DNA of 64,000 nt from Adiantum capillus-veneris. Taxonomy: Eukaryota > Streptophyta > Polypodiopsida > Polypodiales > Pteridaceae. The notes under the pieces are model-generated. The model was not told where the DNA came from, did not search any database, and saw only the letters and a list, made by a program, of their open reading frames with translations. Position numbers and translations under genes: made by a program. Every line of letters starts with the position of its first letter. The stretch's first letter is position 1. Below, one piece after another: positions 10,039-20,290 of this stretch. The stretch lies in contig CM043966.1 in the NCBI GenBank assembly GCA_014529385.2, forward strand, positions 90,936,587-91,000,586. Reading direction: 5' to 3'.

Positions 10039-10785
10039 CTAGAGGAAGAAGAAACTAAGCTCAGCAAGTCCAATGGCCACTCTACTAGCAGGGGTGCCGT
10101 GAGTGCCCAAACTTTGGGTCCAAAGTGTCACCACCAGCTCTCTGAGCGTAGCATCGCACGACGCACTCCCACTTCTCTGTCTATTTGTCCAGGAAGAATC
10201 ACTGGCACATGATCTGAAAATGTGGTCCCTCCTAAAATTCAAACAGATCCTCCCATGTCACAGATGTGGTCACTGGTGTAGAAGCGATCTATCCGAGATA
10301 GATTCACTCCTCCTACTTTGCGGTCAAAGCGAGAGAAACATAAGCTGTCAGGGGGCCGCGCAAAGCATGCATGCTGCCAAACATCTGAAATCCTCAAGGT
10401 CATATATAAGCGCTCCCAAGCTGTTAACTCAGCCCCGTGCATAGTAGCATGGCTACCTCCAATCCTATCGGAGGGGTCCTTCAACATGTTGAAGTCTCCC
10501 CGGACACACCACTGCTTTGCATACGGCAAAGACTCTACAATATGCAACCAAAACTCAGCTCGTGCACTAGCCACACTAGGCTCATAGATGTTCAAGAAGC
10601 CCATGAACCTGGATAGTAATTCACTGGGCCCTACTTGGCACAATAATACCTCTGTCCACAGCGGCCTGCTGCCATGAATCCACAATAGTCACATACACCT
10701 CCCTATATACCTCCATGCCCAAAAGCAGTAGACCAAAAGGTCTCATAGCGGCCGCTCAAAATGACCACATCATCGAATGCAGCTC
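10039..10785 (-). pseudogene. LINE-A AP-type endonuclease, C-terminal part
   Basis: In 10685-10239 the frame reads FLNIYEPSVASARAEFWLH and WCVRGDFNMLKDPSDRIGG; the GDFN motif is typical of APE-type LINE endonucleases. RIDRFYTSDH follows near 10250. These match 35941-36330 of the plus-strand copy. The domain nicks target DNA for target-primed reverse transcription. It is interrupted at 10785 by copia; the N-terminal end is at 16279-16420. Confidence 0.8.
10781..10785. repeat. Target-site duplication AGCTC (left)
   Basis: AGCTC here is repeated at 16279-16283 on the other side of the copia element, the expected 5-bp duplication from copia integrase. Confidence 0.9.
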
Positions 10786-10984
10786 TGAAGAGCGCGTGCG
10801 AGAGCGTGTGTGTGCAGAGCAATGGAGAAGAGGAGACACAGGTTTGAGTGGACTCCAAAACACAATAGTGTTAGGGTTACGAGTCCTTATTCTTTTATGT
10901 AGAATGAATGGTCAGTGTTAGTTCCCGGTAGTCTCCGGCCGCCCAACACTTAGGCGCGGCACATTGGGCTTTACCACCGCAACA
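10786..10984 (-). mobile_element. copia 3' LTR
   Basis: The plus strand begins TGAAGAGCGCGTG and ends CCACCGCAACA. It is paired with 16078-16278. On the minus strand it is preceded by a purine-rich tract, AAGTGGGAGGT (10985-10995 complement), the plus-strand primer. A (TA)n run lies just inside at 11029-11049. Confidence 0.9.
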
Positions 10985-11077
10985 ACCTCCCACTTAAAGG
11001 ACAATGTGCCTTTAAGTTGGGGTGACAATGTATATATATATATATATACAATATAGGTAGACAATGACCATGATCAT

Positions 11078-11695
11078 CTACCCAATGCCCATGAGTGCCC
11101 GGCAATGCACAAACCGCTCTGAAGGTAAGCCCTTTGTTAGAAGATCAGCAGGGTTTTCAGTGGTGTGAATCTTGGCAAGTTGCAATCGCTTGTCCTCAAG
11201 CACCTCACGAATGAAGTGATACTTTACATCCACATGCTTTATCTTTTCATGAAACACTGGATTCTTTGCCAATTGTATAGCACTTTGGCTATCACAATGT
11301 AACACAGGCATCTCAACATTGATTTCCAAGTCTCCCACCGGCCGACCAAGCCATATAACTTCCTTGCAAGCTTCTGAAGCTGCAACATATTTAGCCTCTG
11401 TAGTAGACAAGGTAACACAATCTTGCAAACGAGATCGCCATGAAACTGCACCTCCAGTGAATTCAAAAACATAGCTTGAAGTAGACCTTCTCTTGTCCAA
11501 GTCTCTTGCATAATCTGCATTCGTGTAACCAATTACACATGCTTCCTTTCTTCCAAAGCAAATGCACATGCCTTTTGTACCATTCAAATATTGCATAACC
11601 CCTTTCACTGCCTCCCAATGTTTCTTGCCTGGATTTGACATATATCTGCTAACAACTCCCACTGTAAAAGCAATATCAGGACGTGTAGCAATCAT
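11078..11695 (-). pseudogene. copia RNase H domain
   Basis: One open frame of 205 codons shows the copia RT-RNase H region: IATRPDIAFTVGVVSRYMS, GYTNADYARDLDKRRSTS (normally YSDADYAGD), LSTTEAKYVAASEACKEVIW, LHCDSQSAIQLAKNPVFHE and HVDVKYHFIREV. It ends naturally just before the polypurine region. It degrades RNA in RNA-DNA hybrids. It joins RT upstream only through a frameshift at about 11697. Confidence 0.88.
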
Positions 11696-11699
11696 AGCA

Positions 11700-12847
11700 T
11701 CACATCAAACTCCCAACTGCAGATGAATAAGGCACTTTTGCCATTTCAACCTTTTCCTCTTCAAACTTAGGGCAATCATTTTTAGAAAGTTTTACATATA
11801 GAGGCAATAGAGTACTCAATGCCTTCCCCTTCTCCATATTGAAATGCTTGAGCATTTTAGCAATGTACTCAGATTGAGACAAATAGACCAATTTCTTGCA
11901 TCTGTCTCGCTTAATGCGCATGCCAAGGATATGGCTTGCTTCACCCATGTCTTTTATTTCAAAGTTTGCATGTAGCTCTGACTTCAGGCTGAAATCTCAT
12001 CCTTGCATTTCCTGGCAATTAACATATCATCCACATAAAGGACCAAAATCAGCAAACTACCATTGTTAGCTCCCTTAGTGTAGAGGCAATGGTCCATATT
12101 GCTACGTTTGTAGCCTTGAGAGAGCATGAACGAGTAGAATTTACGATACCACTCCCTTGATGACTGTTTTAGACCATAAAGAGTCTTTTCTAATTGACAC
12201 ACCAAGTCTTCATTGCCCTTCTCAACAAAACCTTCTGGCTGCTGCATATAAACTTCTTCTTGAAGATCACCATGCAAGAACGTCGTCTTGACATCCATCT
12301 GGTCAAGTTCCATGTTGTCTTTAGCAACCAACGCAAGTACACACCGCAGAGTAGTCATCTTGACAACTGGAGAAAAGATCTCATCAAAGTTAATACCCTG
12401 CTGCTGTTTGAATCCTTTAGCAACAAGTCGTGCCTTGTACTTGGGTTTATTATCATGAGGTGTAATTTTTTGCTTGTACACCCATTTGCATGGTAATGCA
12501 TTTTTACCTTTAGGCAACCGAACCAACTTCCAAGTTTGATTCTTATGCAATGAGTCCATTTTTGATTGCATAGCTTTCTCCCACTTTGCCTTGTCATCCA
12601 TTGACATGGCTTCCTTATAGCAGGAAGGCTCTCCGCAATCTGTCAACATAATGTAGTCCAATGAGGGAGTAAATCTATCAGGAGGTCTTGAAACTCTTGT
12701 AGACCTTCTAATAACTGCTTGAGCCGGTTGTCCCTCAGCAACATCTTGTACTGCAGGAGGATTCTGTACTTGTTGTCTGACATTAGGCACTTCAGCCCTA
12801 TTGTGGACAATTCCATCTTCTTGGAAGATAACTCTCCTGACCTCCAC
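11700..12847 (-). pseudogene. copia reverse transcriptase
   Basis: The frame 12847-11984 has the copia RT hallmarks: WEKAMQSKMDSLHKNQTW, CKWVYKQKI, KARLVAKGFKQQQGINFDE, FSPVVKMTTLRCVLAL, LDQMDVKTTFLHGDL, GLKQSSREWY and the catalytic LILVLYVDDMLIA box (YVDD intact). A short break near 11984-11950 leads to MGEASHILGMRI (usually LG-M-I) in 11948-11700. The N-terminus overlaps the integrase frame by a frameshift. YVDD and conserved blocks indicate the Tork/TNT1-like side of copia, which is inference from motifs. Confidence 0.9.
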
Positions 12848-13452
12848 TGTTGCACAAGCTTCTTATGCATCTTTTCTTCATTGAAGTATACGTCATTACT
12901 GCGAAATATCTTTTTAGCTTCAGGATCCCATAACCGAAATCCCATCTCGCCAGGATTGCCATAGCCAAGAAATATGCATTTCTTTGACTTAGGAGCCAAC
13001 TTGCTTTGAAACTCCTTTGGAACATGGCAATACGCTTCACAGCCAAAGACTCTAAGATGCTTGTAAGAAGGTGGCTTCCCAGACCAAAGCTCTTCAGGTA
13101 CCTTCTCATCTAAAGCCTTGTTAGGAGATCTATTAATAAGATGGACAGCAGTTGCTAACGCTTCCGCCCAAAATCCATTAGGCAACTGTGCATTAGACAA
13201 CATGCTATGTAACTTCTCTTGTATGGTACGGTTCATTCTCTCAGCAACACCATTTTGTGGAGGGTTATATGGAGCAGTTGACTCTCTTTTGATGCCTGTG
13301 GAATCACAAAAATTCTGAAAGGCTTTAGTGACATACTCACCACCATTGTCTGACCTCAAGCACTTTACTTTCTTGCCAGACTGATTCTCCACTAATGCCA
13401 CAAAACTGTGAAATTTTGAAAGAACTTCATCCTTCTTCCTGAGAGGATATAC
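12643..13452 (-). pseudogene. copia integrase, core and C-terminal part
   Basis: It begins after an in-frame TAG near 13450 and shows VKCLRSDNGGEYVTKAFQNF (second catalytic Asp), then STAPYNPPQNGVAERMNRT (the Glu-containing motif), INRSPNKAL and RVFGCEAYCHVPKE. The last part runs into the linker before RT. It inserts the cDNA into the genome. The preceding segment (13827-13453) has the first Asp and GAG-pre-integrase region, so only one stop divides the domain. Confidence 0.88.
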
Positions 13453-13975
13453 CTACACTTTCCTTGAGAAGTCATCAATGAATGTAACAAAGTACAATGA
13501 ACCTCCCATGGATATGTTAGGCATAGGTCCACAGACATCACTATGCACTAACTCTAATGGCTCACTTTTTCGAGTGCTTTCTCTTTTGTGTGGTGATTGT
13601 GTTTGTTTACCATAAAGACAATGCTCACAAACTGAAAAGTCTAAGAAATTGAAGCCAAGCACATAACCAAAATGAGATAAGATTTTCATTCCCTTTTGAG
13701 ACATATGTCCTAACCAGCGATGCCACAAAGAAACACTTGGCTGCTCGGTTACACAAATTACATGGTTTTTAACATTGGATACATGTAGCATGTACAAAGT
13801 CCCAGACTTTGAACCATGTGCTACCACTAAAGAACCTTTGGTGATCTTCCATGAACTATCACCAAATGTGCAGTAATATCCCGCGTCATCGTCCTGTACT
13901 AATCAAGCTTTTGGTAAGCTTTGGCACATGTCTCACATTCTTGAGCATGAATGAAGAACCATTCTGAAATTTCAG
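13453..13975 (-). pseudogene. copia protease end, GAG-pre-integrase and integrase start
   Basis: In 13827-13453 the frame shows LWHRWLGHMSQKGMKILS (GAG-pre-integrase HHCC zinc region: H-x3-H), CEHCLYGKQTQSPHKR (the CC pair), SEPLELVHSDVCGPMPN (integrase first Asp) and YFVTFIDDFSRKV. The part at 13830-13975 encodes degraded sequence after the protease with stops. Together with the flanking segments this is a continuous gag-pol interrupted by point lesions. Confidence 0.85.
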
Positions 13976-15028
13976 CTACACATCGCCGACACCAACTATG
14001 TCGCAAGCAAAATCACGAACACGACCTTTACAGGCTGCATCATATGTACTGAACCACTCTTTGTGAGGAGTCACATGAAACGATGCACCTGAGTCAATAA
14101 CCCAATCCTGTAAATAGTCATCAGTAGCAACCAAAAATGCTGAATCCATGGCAGATGTGAGATAAATATCTCCATCAGAATCTTCAACAAAAACATTGTT
14201 GATCTCTTCAATCTTTATACTGCTTTCTTTAGTCTTGTCTTCTTCCGACTTCTTGTCTTTACCTTTCTCTTGTTTCCACTTTCGACAGTCTTTCTTCATA
14301 CGATCCTTTTTGTGACAATGATAGCACTCAATGTCTTTTTGGCCACGTGATTTGCTACGAGATTTTCCTCTCTGATTCTGCTTGCCCTTTTCTTGTGATC
14401 GACCACAAACAACGAGAGTATTGCTAGTACCAAGAGAAGTATCAAGATTCTTCCTGCTAACCTCTTCAGTAAGCAAACTGCCCTCAACGTCAGCACATGT
14501 TAAACCATCAGGAGGTGCTGAGTTACTTATGGCTGTGCGAAAAGTATCCCAACTTTTTGGCAGCGTAACTAGCAAGAACATTGCTTTGACCGAATTGTCA
14601 AAATTGACTCCCTGCGCCGAAAGCTGACTGAAAATTGTGTTGAACTCATTGAGATGGTTGCACATGGGTGTGCCCTCATCCATCTTCAAGTCAACTAACT
14701 TTTTCAGCCAATAAACCTGTGATGCTGCACTTTGCTTCTCATACAGGTCACATAACTTCTTCCACAGCTCATAACTAGTCTTTTCCATGTTCACATTGAA
14801 GTACACATTCTTTGACAAAGTCAGCATGATGATGGACCTGGCAAGCTCATCCAACTCCTGCCAATCATACTCATCCGTATCCTCAGGTTTTATCCCTTTC
14901 ATCTTTATCGGCCGGATCTGCTTCTTTTGTACTAAGACATTGTAAATTTGTTCCTTCCAAAATGGAAAGTTAGTGCCATCTAACTTCTCAATGTTGAACA
15001 AAAAGTTCTCCGATGATAAAGCCATCAC
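13976..15028 (-). pseudogene. copia gag with CCHC knuckle and protease active site
   Basis: A 350-codon frame starting MMALSSENFLFNIEKLDGTN contains the UBN2-type copia gag (WKEQIYNVLVQKKQI; LWKKLCDLYEKQSAASQVY), a CCHC knuckle CYHCHKKDRMKKDC (the usual GH is replaced by DR-M, so the zinc His is lost), and the aspartic protease motif WVIDSGASFHVTPHKEW with D-S-G intact. The upstream ATG is followed by a normal start context and 1.03 kb of leader to the PBS. The frame ends at a TAG near 13976. Confidence 0.88.
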
Positions 15029-16061
15029 TCGACAAGGGACAAAAGTGATAGATCCGCTCCATTAAAGAAGATGATAGAAAACTTGAAAAATTTTAGCAAT
15101 CTTTCCTGCAAAACTGACTTCTGAACCCAAAACAAATGTTTACAATGACTGAAATGCTGATAAAAGTGGCTAAACCGGCAAGATAAAATCTCAAAGAACT
15201 GTCACTGTCAATGTCTCCAACTCTAGAAGAGTGTCTCTGACCAACTGAACACTGTCAAAGGCATACGCATAAAGATGACAGCAATGCCAACAATGGCGGG
15301 TCAGCAGATGCACACCAATACTACACTAACCGCATAAACATACATCCCATGTCGATGCCGAAACTATGGGGATGTCGGGGGCTCGCTCCAAAACCTGTAT
15401 CACCGAAAGTATCTCCACATTTGAAAAATCCCCCAGCTCAATAAAACCTTACCACGACCCTCAACAACAAGCTTTGCATATTTCCATCACAATACATAAA
15501 CCGCATAAGATCTTACATCAACCACAGAAACCCTTTTCTGTAACCGTTGCGGCAGTTTGTCTGATATAACAGACCCTCAAGACCTTACATCAAATATGCA
15601 TGTGACAAACATTGCAGAAAGAGTCTGCAACGAAAACCTGTACGCAAAAGAACCGATGAGGGTAGACCACCCTGCTGTCTGAACTGAATATCTCTCAAAC
15701 TATGCAAAATTTGCAGAAACTTTCTTCTGCAAAGTTGTAGACCACGCAAAAACGGTTGGGGATCGCGGGAATGGACTTGAAATAAGCTGTTTTTACAGAT
15801 CAAAACAGATCTGTAAAAAATCTGCAGCTTCTACTTCACGACCCACAGGCAGTCTGAGTGACGTATCTTAAATTTGGTGAAGATTTTGAAAAAACTTTCT
15901 TCTACAAAGTTAAAGAGGACGAAAAACCGGTCAGGAATCGCGGGAATCGGCTTAAATGAAGACGTTTTGGTAGGCCAAAATAGATCTGCAAAAACGTGCT
16001 GCAGTTTTTGCTGCTTCTCCGCTTGCCTCCCCGTTGAGCTCCAATGATGCTCCCAATCCCT
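15029..16061 (-). other. copia 5' leader, non-coding
   Basis: About 1 kb lies between the primer-binding site and gag start. No conserved protein is visible. Internal partial duplications occur: a ...GATCGCGGGAATGG.CTTGAA... block at 15760-15785 resembles ...GAATCGCGGGAATCGGCTTAAA... at 15932-15957, each followed by a TTTTGCAGATC-like motif. Confidence 0.5.
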
Positions 16062-16077
16062 GAGCTCTGATACCAGT
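16062..16077 (-). promoter_or_regulatory. copia primer-binding site
   Basis: The minus strand reads TGGTATCAGAGCTC, an exact match to the plant initiator-Met tRNA site TGGTATCAGAGC, two bases after the LTR end. Confidence 0.9.
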
Positions 16078-16278
16078 TGAAGAGCTCGTGGGAGAGCGTG
16101 TGTGTGTGCAGCAATGGAGAAGAGAGGAGACACAGGTTTGGGTGGACTCCAAAACACAATAGTGTTAGGGTTATGAGTCTTTATTCTTTTATGTAGAATG
16201 AATGGTTAGTGTTAGTTCTCGATAGTCTCCGGCCGCCCAACACTTAGGCGCGGCACATTGGGCTTTACCACCCCAACA
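16078..16278 (-). mobile_element. copia 5' LTR
   Basis: It pairs with 10786-10984, with ends TGAAGAGCTCG and CCACCCCAACA on the plus strand. A TATA-like TAAAAGAATAAAGACTC occurs on the minus strand near 16178-16194, followed by AACCCTAACAC. The flanking AGCTC at 16279-16283 completes the target duplication. Confidence 0.9.
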
Positions 16279-16420
16279 AGCTCTCCCACAAATGGTGCTC
16301 TTGAAGCATAAGAATATCAATCATACTCTCGACAAGTCATCTCTGTAGCTCCTGACGCAAGCGACCCCTCTGATGCTGAAACTGGCCCCCCCTAAACCCT
16401 GCACATTCTATGAGACTATC
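16279..16420 (-). pseudogene. LINE-A endonuclease, N-terminal part
   Basis: The minus strand from about 16420 matches the start of the plus-strand LINE-A endonuclease (35605-35770: QFQHQRGRLRQVLQC, then LLMLQEHHLCES). The reading continues directly into 10780 once the copia element and one AGCTC are removed, confirming that copia interrupted this ORF. Confidence 0.75.
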
Positions 16421-17518
16421 CTCATGGGATCAGTGAGAAAAGACTGATGTTGCAACAACACCAACCTCGCTATCTTCGAAGCCGGCTTGGATGGGGGGTA
16501 ATCCGCATCCGAGCGACCTCTAGATAGGCGTCTGAAGTGACTGTCCCACCCAGGTCCAAGCAGAGCGTGCAGTCCGTAGGGCTACATCCTCTATCCAAGA
16601 ATCCTCATGTACAAATACATAGCAAGGAGGTCTCTGAGTGTCTGCAAAAAAGTGAACCACAATGTGCCAACATCTTGCTGCATCCGGTGGCATCACACTG
16701 AGGCTAGAGGCCAAAGTGTCTGTATCAAATCTGTCACCCCAGGTGAGCCCCAGGTTCCCTGTGTGGTGTGAGAACTCTAGAGGTTGGACCTAGAGCGAGT
16801 AAAGAACTGAGTGCAAGGTCCACTCTATGTGATCTCTACCACACAACGGGAAGGAGAAACGGATTATTGTATCAAAAGCCTTCGTGCCTCTGGCTGCTAG
16901 AAAGAGGACACGAACTCGGAAGCTAGGTGCCTCTAGGTCGGGCAACCTTGTACATAAAAGAAAGAACTGCTAAGAAGGGCTTTTGAATAATCTTTTCCAA
17001 AGAATCCCTCTTCAAAAATGGGTCACCAAGGAAACGGTGAAGTTGTAGTCATAGAACTCCCACCGTCGGCAAACATCAAAACTGGTCAGCCCACGAGGGA
17101 CTTCTGCAAAAGGAGAGACGTGTACCAGAAGTGGCGTCCTCAAGTAGGGTTGTCCCTCTCAAGCCATTCGGCTTGTAGCGAAAGCACTACCTAGTGAGCG
17201 ACAAGCTGCAGATGAATGTTTAGTCCCCTGTGTTAGAGAGGGAGTACGGGATCGGGTAATGAGGCTAAGGGTGCATCGGGGGAAAGGGGGGAAGAGGGAG
17301 GGGGGGCTGGCTGCCGTGAAGTTGAAGTGGAGGGAGACTCCTTAGGGGGATCCTGCTGCAAAGGGTCGAACCGGTTCCTTGTGGGAACCCAATGTTGCTG
17401 GTGCAAGAGGTCGGCCATTGGGGGGGGGGGGGGGGGGGGGCGAGTCCTCCCCTGCCGATGGCGGCCGTGCACCTGCTTCCAACCATCAGCTGGTGGGTCA
17501 TTGGCCTCTGACGAAGTG
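16421..17518 (-). pseudogene. LINE-A ORF1, proline-rich linker and C-terminal part
   Basis: At 16714-16520 the frame reads MPPDAARCWHIVVHFFADTQ and YVFVHEDSWIEDVALRTARS, matching 35318-35500 of the plus-strand copy. At 17240-17510 it is a Pro-rich linker, QWPTSCTSNIGFPQGTGS-like, with a 20-base C tract at 17421-17440 (as G on plus) coding poly-Pro. Function is unknown; a nucleic-acid-binding ORF1 is the family expectation. Multiple frames are needed. Confidence 0.6.
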
Positions 17519-17836
17519 CTAGTGTGTGTCCTGGGCATAGTCGGACGCATTCCGGGACGGGGAACGGGGGACGAGGGACGAGGGACGGGGCTCAAATGGA
17601 TTTTTAGTGTAAGAAAGAGGGCGGGACGGCAAGTGGGGACGGAAAAGTGGGGATGAGAAGCCCGAAAAAGGGCGTCCCCTGTGACTATGGTCCTGGGTAC
17701 CTGTTTGCTGTGCAAAGCCTGCTTGCGCTACGGGTCGAGATGTCCTGCGAGAGCAGGCCTTCGCTAAGTGGCCCATCAATCTACAAATGAAGCATTGGTT
17801 CGAGAGTCCCGGATATCCACCTTTTGGCGTAGCCAC
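17519..17836 (-). pseudogene. LINE-A ORF1, CCHC zinc knuckle
   Basis: The frame holds GLSNQCFICRLMGHLAKACS, a C-x2-C-x4-H-x4-C knuckle, followed by an Arg-rich RRTSRPVAQ stretch. This single knuckle after a DUF4283-like domain is typical of ORF1 in plant L1-like LINEs. The plus-strand copy has the same motif at about 27826-27866. Confidence 0.75.
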
Positions 17837-18422
17837 CCACCACTCACCCTAGGTAAAAAGACCACCTTCGGGAGAGAGAGTGTCTCGTACCACAACACGT
17901 ACTGTAGGAATACTTGCTACCTTGGCAACAAATTGAAGCTGCCGTGCGCGGGGTCTCCAAGACTGTTCCGATCTTGGAACCAATCCTGGAATGAAGCGAG
18001 AGATACTCTCTCTTCAGGCCAGGGAAGTAAACCGAGATGGTCTGCTTCCTCGACAAGAACATTGGAAGCTAGGTCAAAACCATGGCGCCACTGTCGGAAA
18101 TGAGCCCTGACCGCTCGGATGACTAGTGGGAGCCATCTCAGGAGTCTCAATCTCGATCTGATAATATCCTCGCTCGAGAAGCTGTGTCGATGATCTTTTC
18201 CACCTTTGCTAGGAGGCGAGCGTGGAGGAGGTCGTGTACCTCGCCTTCGCTGGGTCGACTGCCAATGATCTTGTAGATAACAGAGGTGTTCTGGAGGCGC
18301 TCCACCTCTGCTACAAGGCTCGCTTGCTCCACTGGCGACAAAGCAAGTCGGATGGTGGGCTCAGTGGGGTCGAGCAAGTGGGCTTCATGTGAGTCCCTTT
18401 GGGACGGAGCACGAGCCTCCAT
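17837..18422 (-). pseudogene. LINE-A ORF1, N-terminal DUF4283-like region
   Basis: The start at 18422 gives MEARAPSQRDSHEAHLL, then LSPVEQASLVAEVERLQNTS and GSRPSEGEVHDLLHARLLA. After a frameshift near 18150 come YYQIE and RAHFRQWRHGF, the pattern of the plant LINE ORF1 domain. It aligns codon by codon with 22019-22183 plus 27608-27840. Two lesions break it. Confidence 0.7.
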
Positions 18423-18533
18423 CTGTGTGAGCTACAAGGAAGTTGGGGTAGGTGTTTTCCTACTGGTGTGATGGCCACCAAAACAAAAGAAAACCACCAA
18501 CCGCGAAGAGGTTGCAGAGGCTAAAGATAGAAG

Positions 18534-18573
<40 letters not shown>

Positions 18574-18722
18574 GCGGTTTGCGGGATCTAGGGAAGCCAG
18601 CTGCGAGAGGGTAGGGGCGAGGGTAGAGGGGGATGAGAGGAAGCAGGTGGAAGCACGGCGGCGGGGTGGGGGGCTTTGGCGATGGCGAGCGAAGCAGCAG
18701 CAGCAGCGAGCGATACCTCCCA
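18423..18722 (-). other. LINE-A 5' untranslated region with 30-odd-base C tract
   Basis: On the minus strand it is pyrimidine-rich and includes a homopolymer C run (G at 18538-18570 on plus). It precedes the ORF1 ATG directly. The plus-strand LINE-A lacks it because that copy starts at the ORF1 start codon. The outer limit is set where gypsy-1-like sequence begins (about 18723). Confidence 0.5.
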
Positions 18723-19383
18723 ATCGAAAGAATTCTAATTCTGGGATGGCTAATATTGCTACGCCGGAATGTCAAAAGTTTTGATGCGGATGAGATAATT
18801 GGATAGAAATCTGATTGTGGAATTGTATGGTGTAATACATGCTAGAGAATGTGCTATCTAGTAATGATGGTCATTAACATGTATGCATGAAGGCAGTGTC
18901 TACTAAAGAATCGGATTGAATTTTGCAAGTGTAATTGTGGGCAATTAGCCTTCCTTCGGGGGGGGGGGGGGGGGGGGGGACGGGGTATGTCACCAAGTGA
19001 TGATGTGGCATTATAAGGCCTGCTAAAGCAATTACTGATGAACTAATGATGTGGTAGCTGACTATGTGAACTTCCGTAATTTGCGCGGCAATCGTGCATG
19101 CTGACGTGGAATGCAGAACAGCTTTTCAGTGCCAGCCTTTGCATTTGATACTTTTCAGGGCTTCGGGCCTTTAATATGCACCTCAGGGGAGCTCTCTGGG
19201 AGATTTAGCAGTTGCAGATTGCAGAGTAACTCTCCTTGTTAGTCGTTACCTTTTTCAAGAGCAATATAAAAGAAATACAAAAAGGGGCGCCAGGGTTTGG
19301 GGCTAATGCATTTGGGAGTGAAACTCTGCCATTCCATGTCTATTATGTGGATTCCGTCTCTCTTTCTGTTCAGATGTGTTGCA
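18723..19383 (+). mobile_element. gypsy-1-like 3' end: UTR, G tract and LTR
   Basis: 18723-18957 resembles the gypsy-1 3' UTR (GTGTCTACTAA block). A G run at 18958-18979 and GACGGGGTA form the polypurine tract. The LTR starts TGTCACCAAGTGATGATG at 18988 and keeps the GAAATACAAAAAGGGGCGCC block. Its end is placed at GTTGCA (19383), but a related fragment near 52690-52790 suggests it might extend to about 19420. It lies just upstream of the cellular gene. Confidence 0.65.
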
Positions 19384-20068
19384 GTGCTAAAGCCTGTTCT
19401 AAGTCTGCTCTTTTTAGTTGGCACATGGGGCCTCTACGGTTATAGCATTAGACTAAATAATAATAAGCTTTGTAGGTCCATTTGACTTTGAAAAGTTCAA
19501 CTTTCATTGAATTGAAATCCTATCATTACATAAAAAGCAGCCGGCCCTCTCTTTCAATAGAGCAAAAATCGCTCCTCTCTTTGCCTGTGATCTCTCTCTC
19601 CCCTCTCTCCAAACCCCAGCTGCCCTATGTTTGGGCCTCACAAAAAGCAGGACACCCATATTGCTAGGGGCTGCCCAGCACTATAGAAGGGCTCTATCCC
19701 TCAGATCCAGGAGGCTCAGAAGAAGGCACCCTTGTGGGCTGTTTTCAGCCCCCCTTCCTCGCCAAGATCTCCCCTCCAAAAGTATCTGAAAGGTCTCCCT
19801 TTGCTGCCCCTACAGTAGAATGTCAAGTTTATAGCCAGATATCTTTCTTGGACACCTCGTTATACACCTTGTACTCCACATTCGAGCCAAAACAAATGCA
19901 AACAAGAAAGACAAAATAAGAACTATATGCAAGTGTTCTTGATTTAACTGCTTTGAATCATATGCTTTTGAATATAGAAATGATTCTTTGTATGTGCCTT
20001 GGATCTTATAATTCTTTTCTATGTTGCTATGTTTGCAGGTTCTGATGCCCTTGTTCTCTTCCTGCAAA
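19384..20068 (+). promoter_or_regulatory. Probable promoter and 5' leader of the cellular gene
   Basis: No transposon similarity is seen. An A/T-rich CATTACATAAAAAG (about 19525-19538) is followed by a strongly CT-rich stretch (19546-19615, TCTCTCTCTCCCCTCTCTCC), a pattern common at plant promoters and 5' UTRs. A splice-acceptor-like TATGTTTGCAG ends at about 20038, so a 5' UTR intron is possible. The transcription start is not identifiable by eye. Confidence 0.4.
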
Positions 20069-20290
20069 ATGTCCATGGTTTCTATTCTTATCCTTTTAGT
20101 CCTCAGTGCCAAGAGGAGCAGAGGAGCGGATGACAATGGAGTATATAACCCTTGTGTCACACTTGGCCGATTAAAAATGAAAGATGGTATCAGCTTAGGT
20201 GTAGGGATGGTGAATGGAATATCATCTTGGTATAACAATTCAGATGTTAATTCCAACCTTTTATCACCATGTAGTAGCCAATCGGCAGCT
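20069..20290 (+). CDS. Exon 1 of plant EXPP1-like secreted protein gene (partial gene)
   Basis: The exon starts MSMVSILILLVLSAKRSRGA, a plausible signal peptide, followed by DDNGVYNPC, MKDGISLGV and NLLSPCSSQ. The spacing of VY-x-PC, DG-x-S/T-x-G and LSPC resembles the small plant-specific secreted family annotated EXPP1, as I recall it. An upstream in-frame ATG at 20021 is possible, but the ATG at 20069 gives the better signal peptide. It ends in phase 0 at a consensus donor (GTAAGC at 20291). There are 74 codons without lesion. The product probably enters the secretory pathway; its biochemical role is unknown. Family assignment is moderate. Confidence 0.65.

Larger units (their letters stand above)
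10786..16278 (-). mobile_element. Ty1/copia retrotransposon with both LTRs
   Basis: A 5.49-kb minus-strand element bounded by 199-bp and 201-bp LTRs and the AGCTC duplication. Internal order gag, protease, integrase, RT, RNase H is the copia order (integrase before RT). The initiator-Met PBS follows the 5' LTR and a polypurine tract precedes the 3' LTR. The LTRs differ at roughly ten substitutions plus small indels in 200 bp (about 95% identity), so the insertion is not recent. Coding sequence is nearly complete but interrupted by stops and frameshifts. It sits inside the LINE-A endonuclease. Confidence 0.93.
7426..18722 (-). mobile_element. LINE-A, L1-like non-LTR retrotransposon split by copia
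   Basis: Minus-strand order is: C-rich 5' region (18722-18423), ORF1 with CCHC knuckle (18422 to about 16500), endonuclease (16420-16279 and 10785-10039), RT (9834-8524) and C-terminal region (8500-7426). LINE-A sequence totals about 5.8 kb once the copia at 10786-16278 is removed. It is homologous throughout to the plus-strand copy at 22019-40036. The 3' end is cut at 7426 by a gypsy-1 LTR. All ORFs have stops and frameshifts. Confidence 0.85.

Noticed and set aside
16062-16077. tRNA gene remnants suggested by TGGTATCAGAGC-like stretches
   Set aside because: Each stretch lies next to an LTR end and is only a primer-binding site; no cloverleaf is present.
17327-17656. Glycine-rich plus-strand open frame
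   Set aside because: It is the antisense of LINE-A ORF1 across its poly-C tract.
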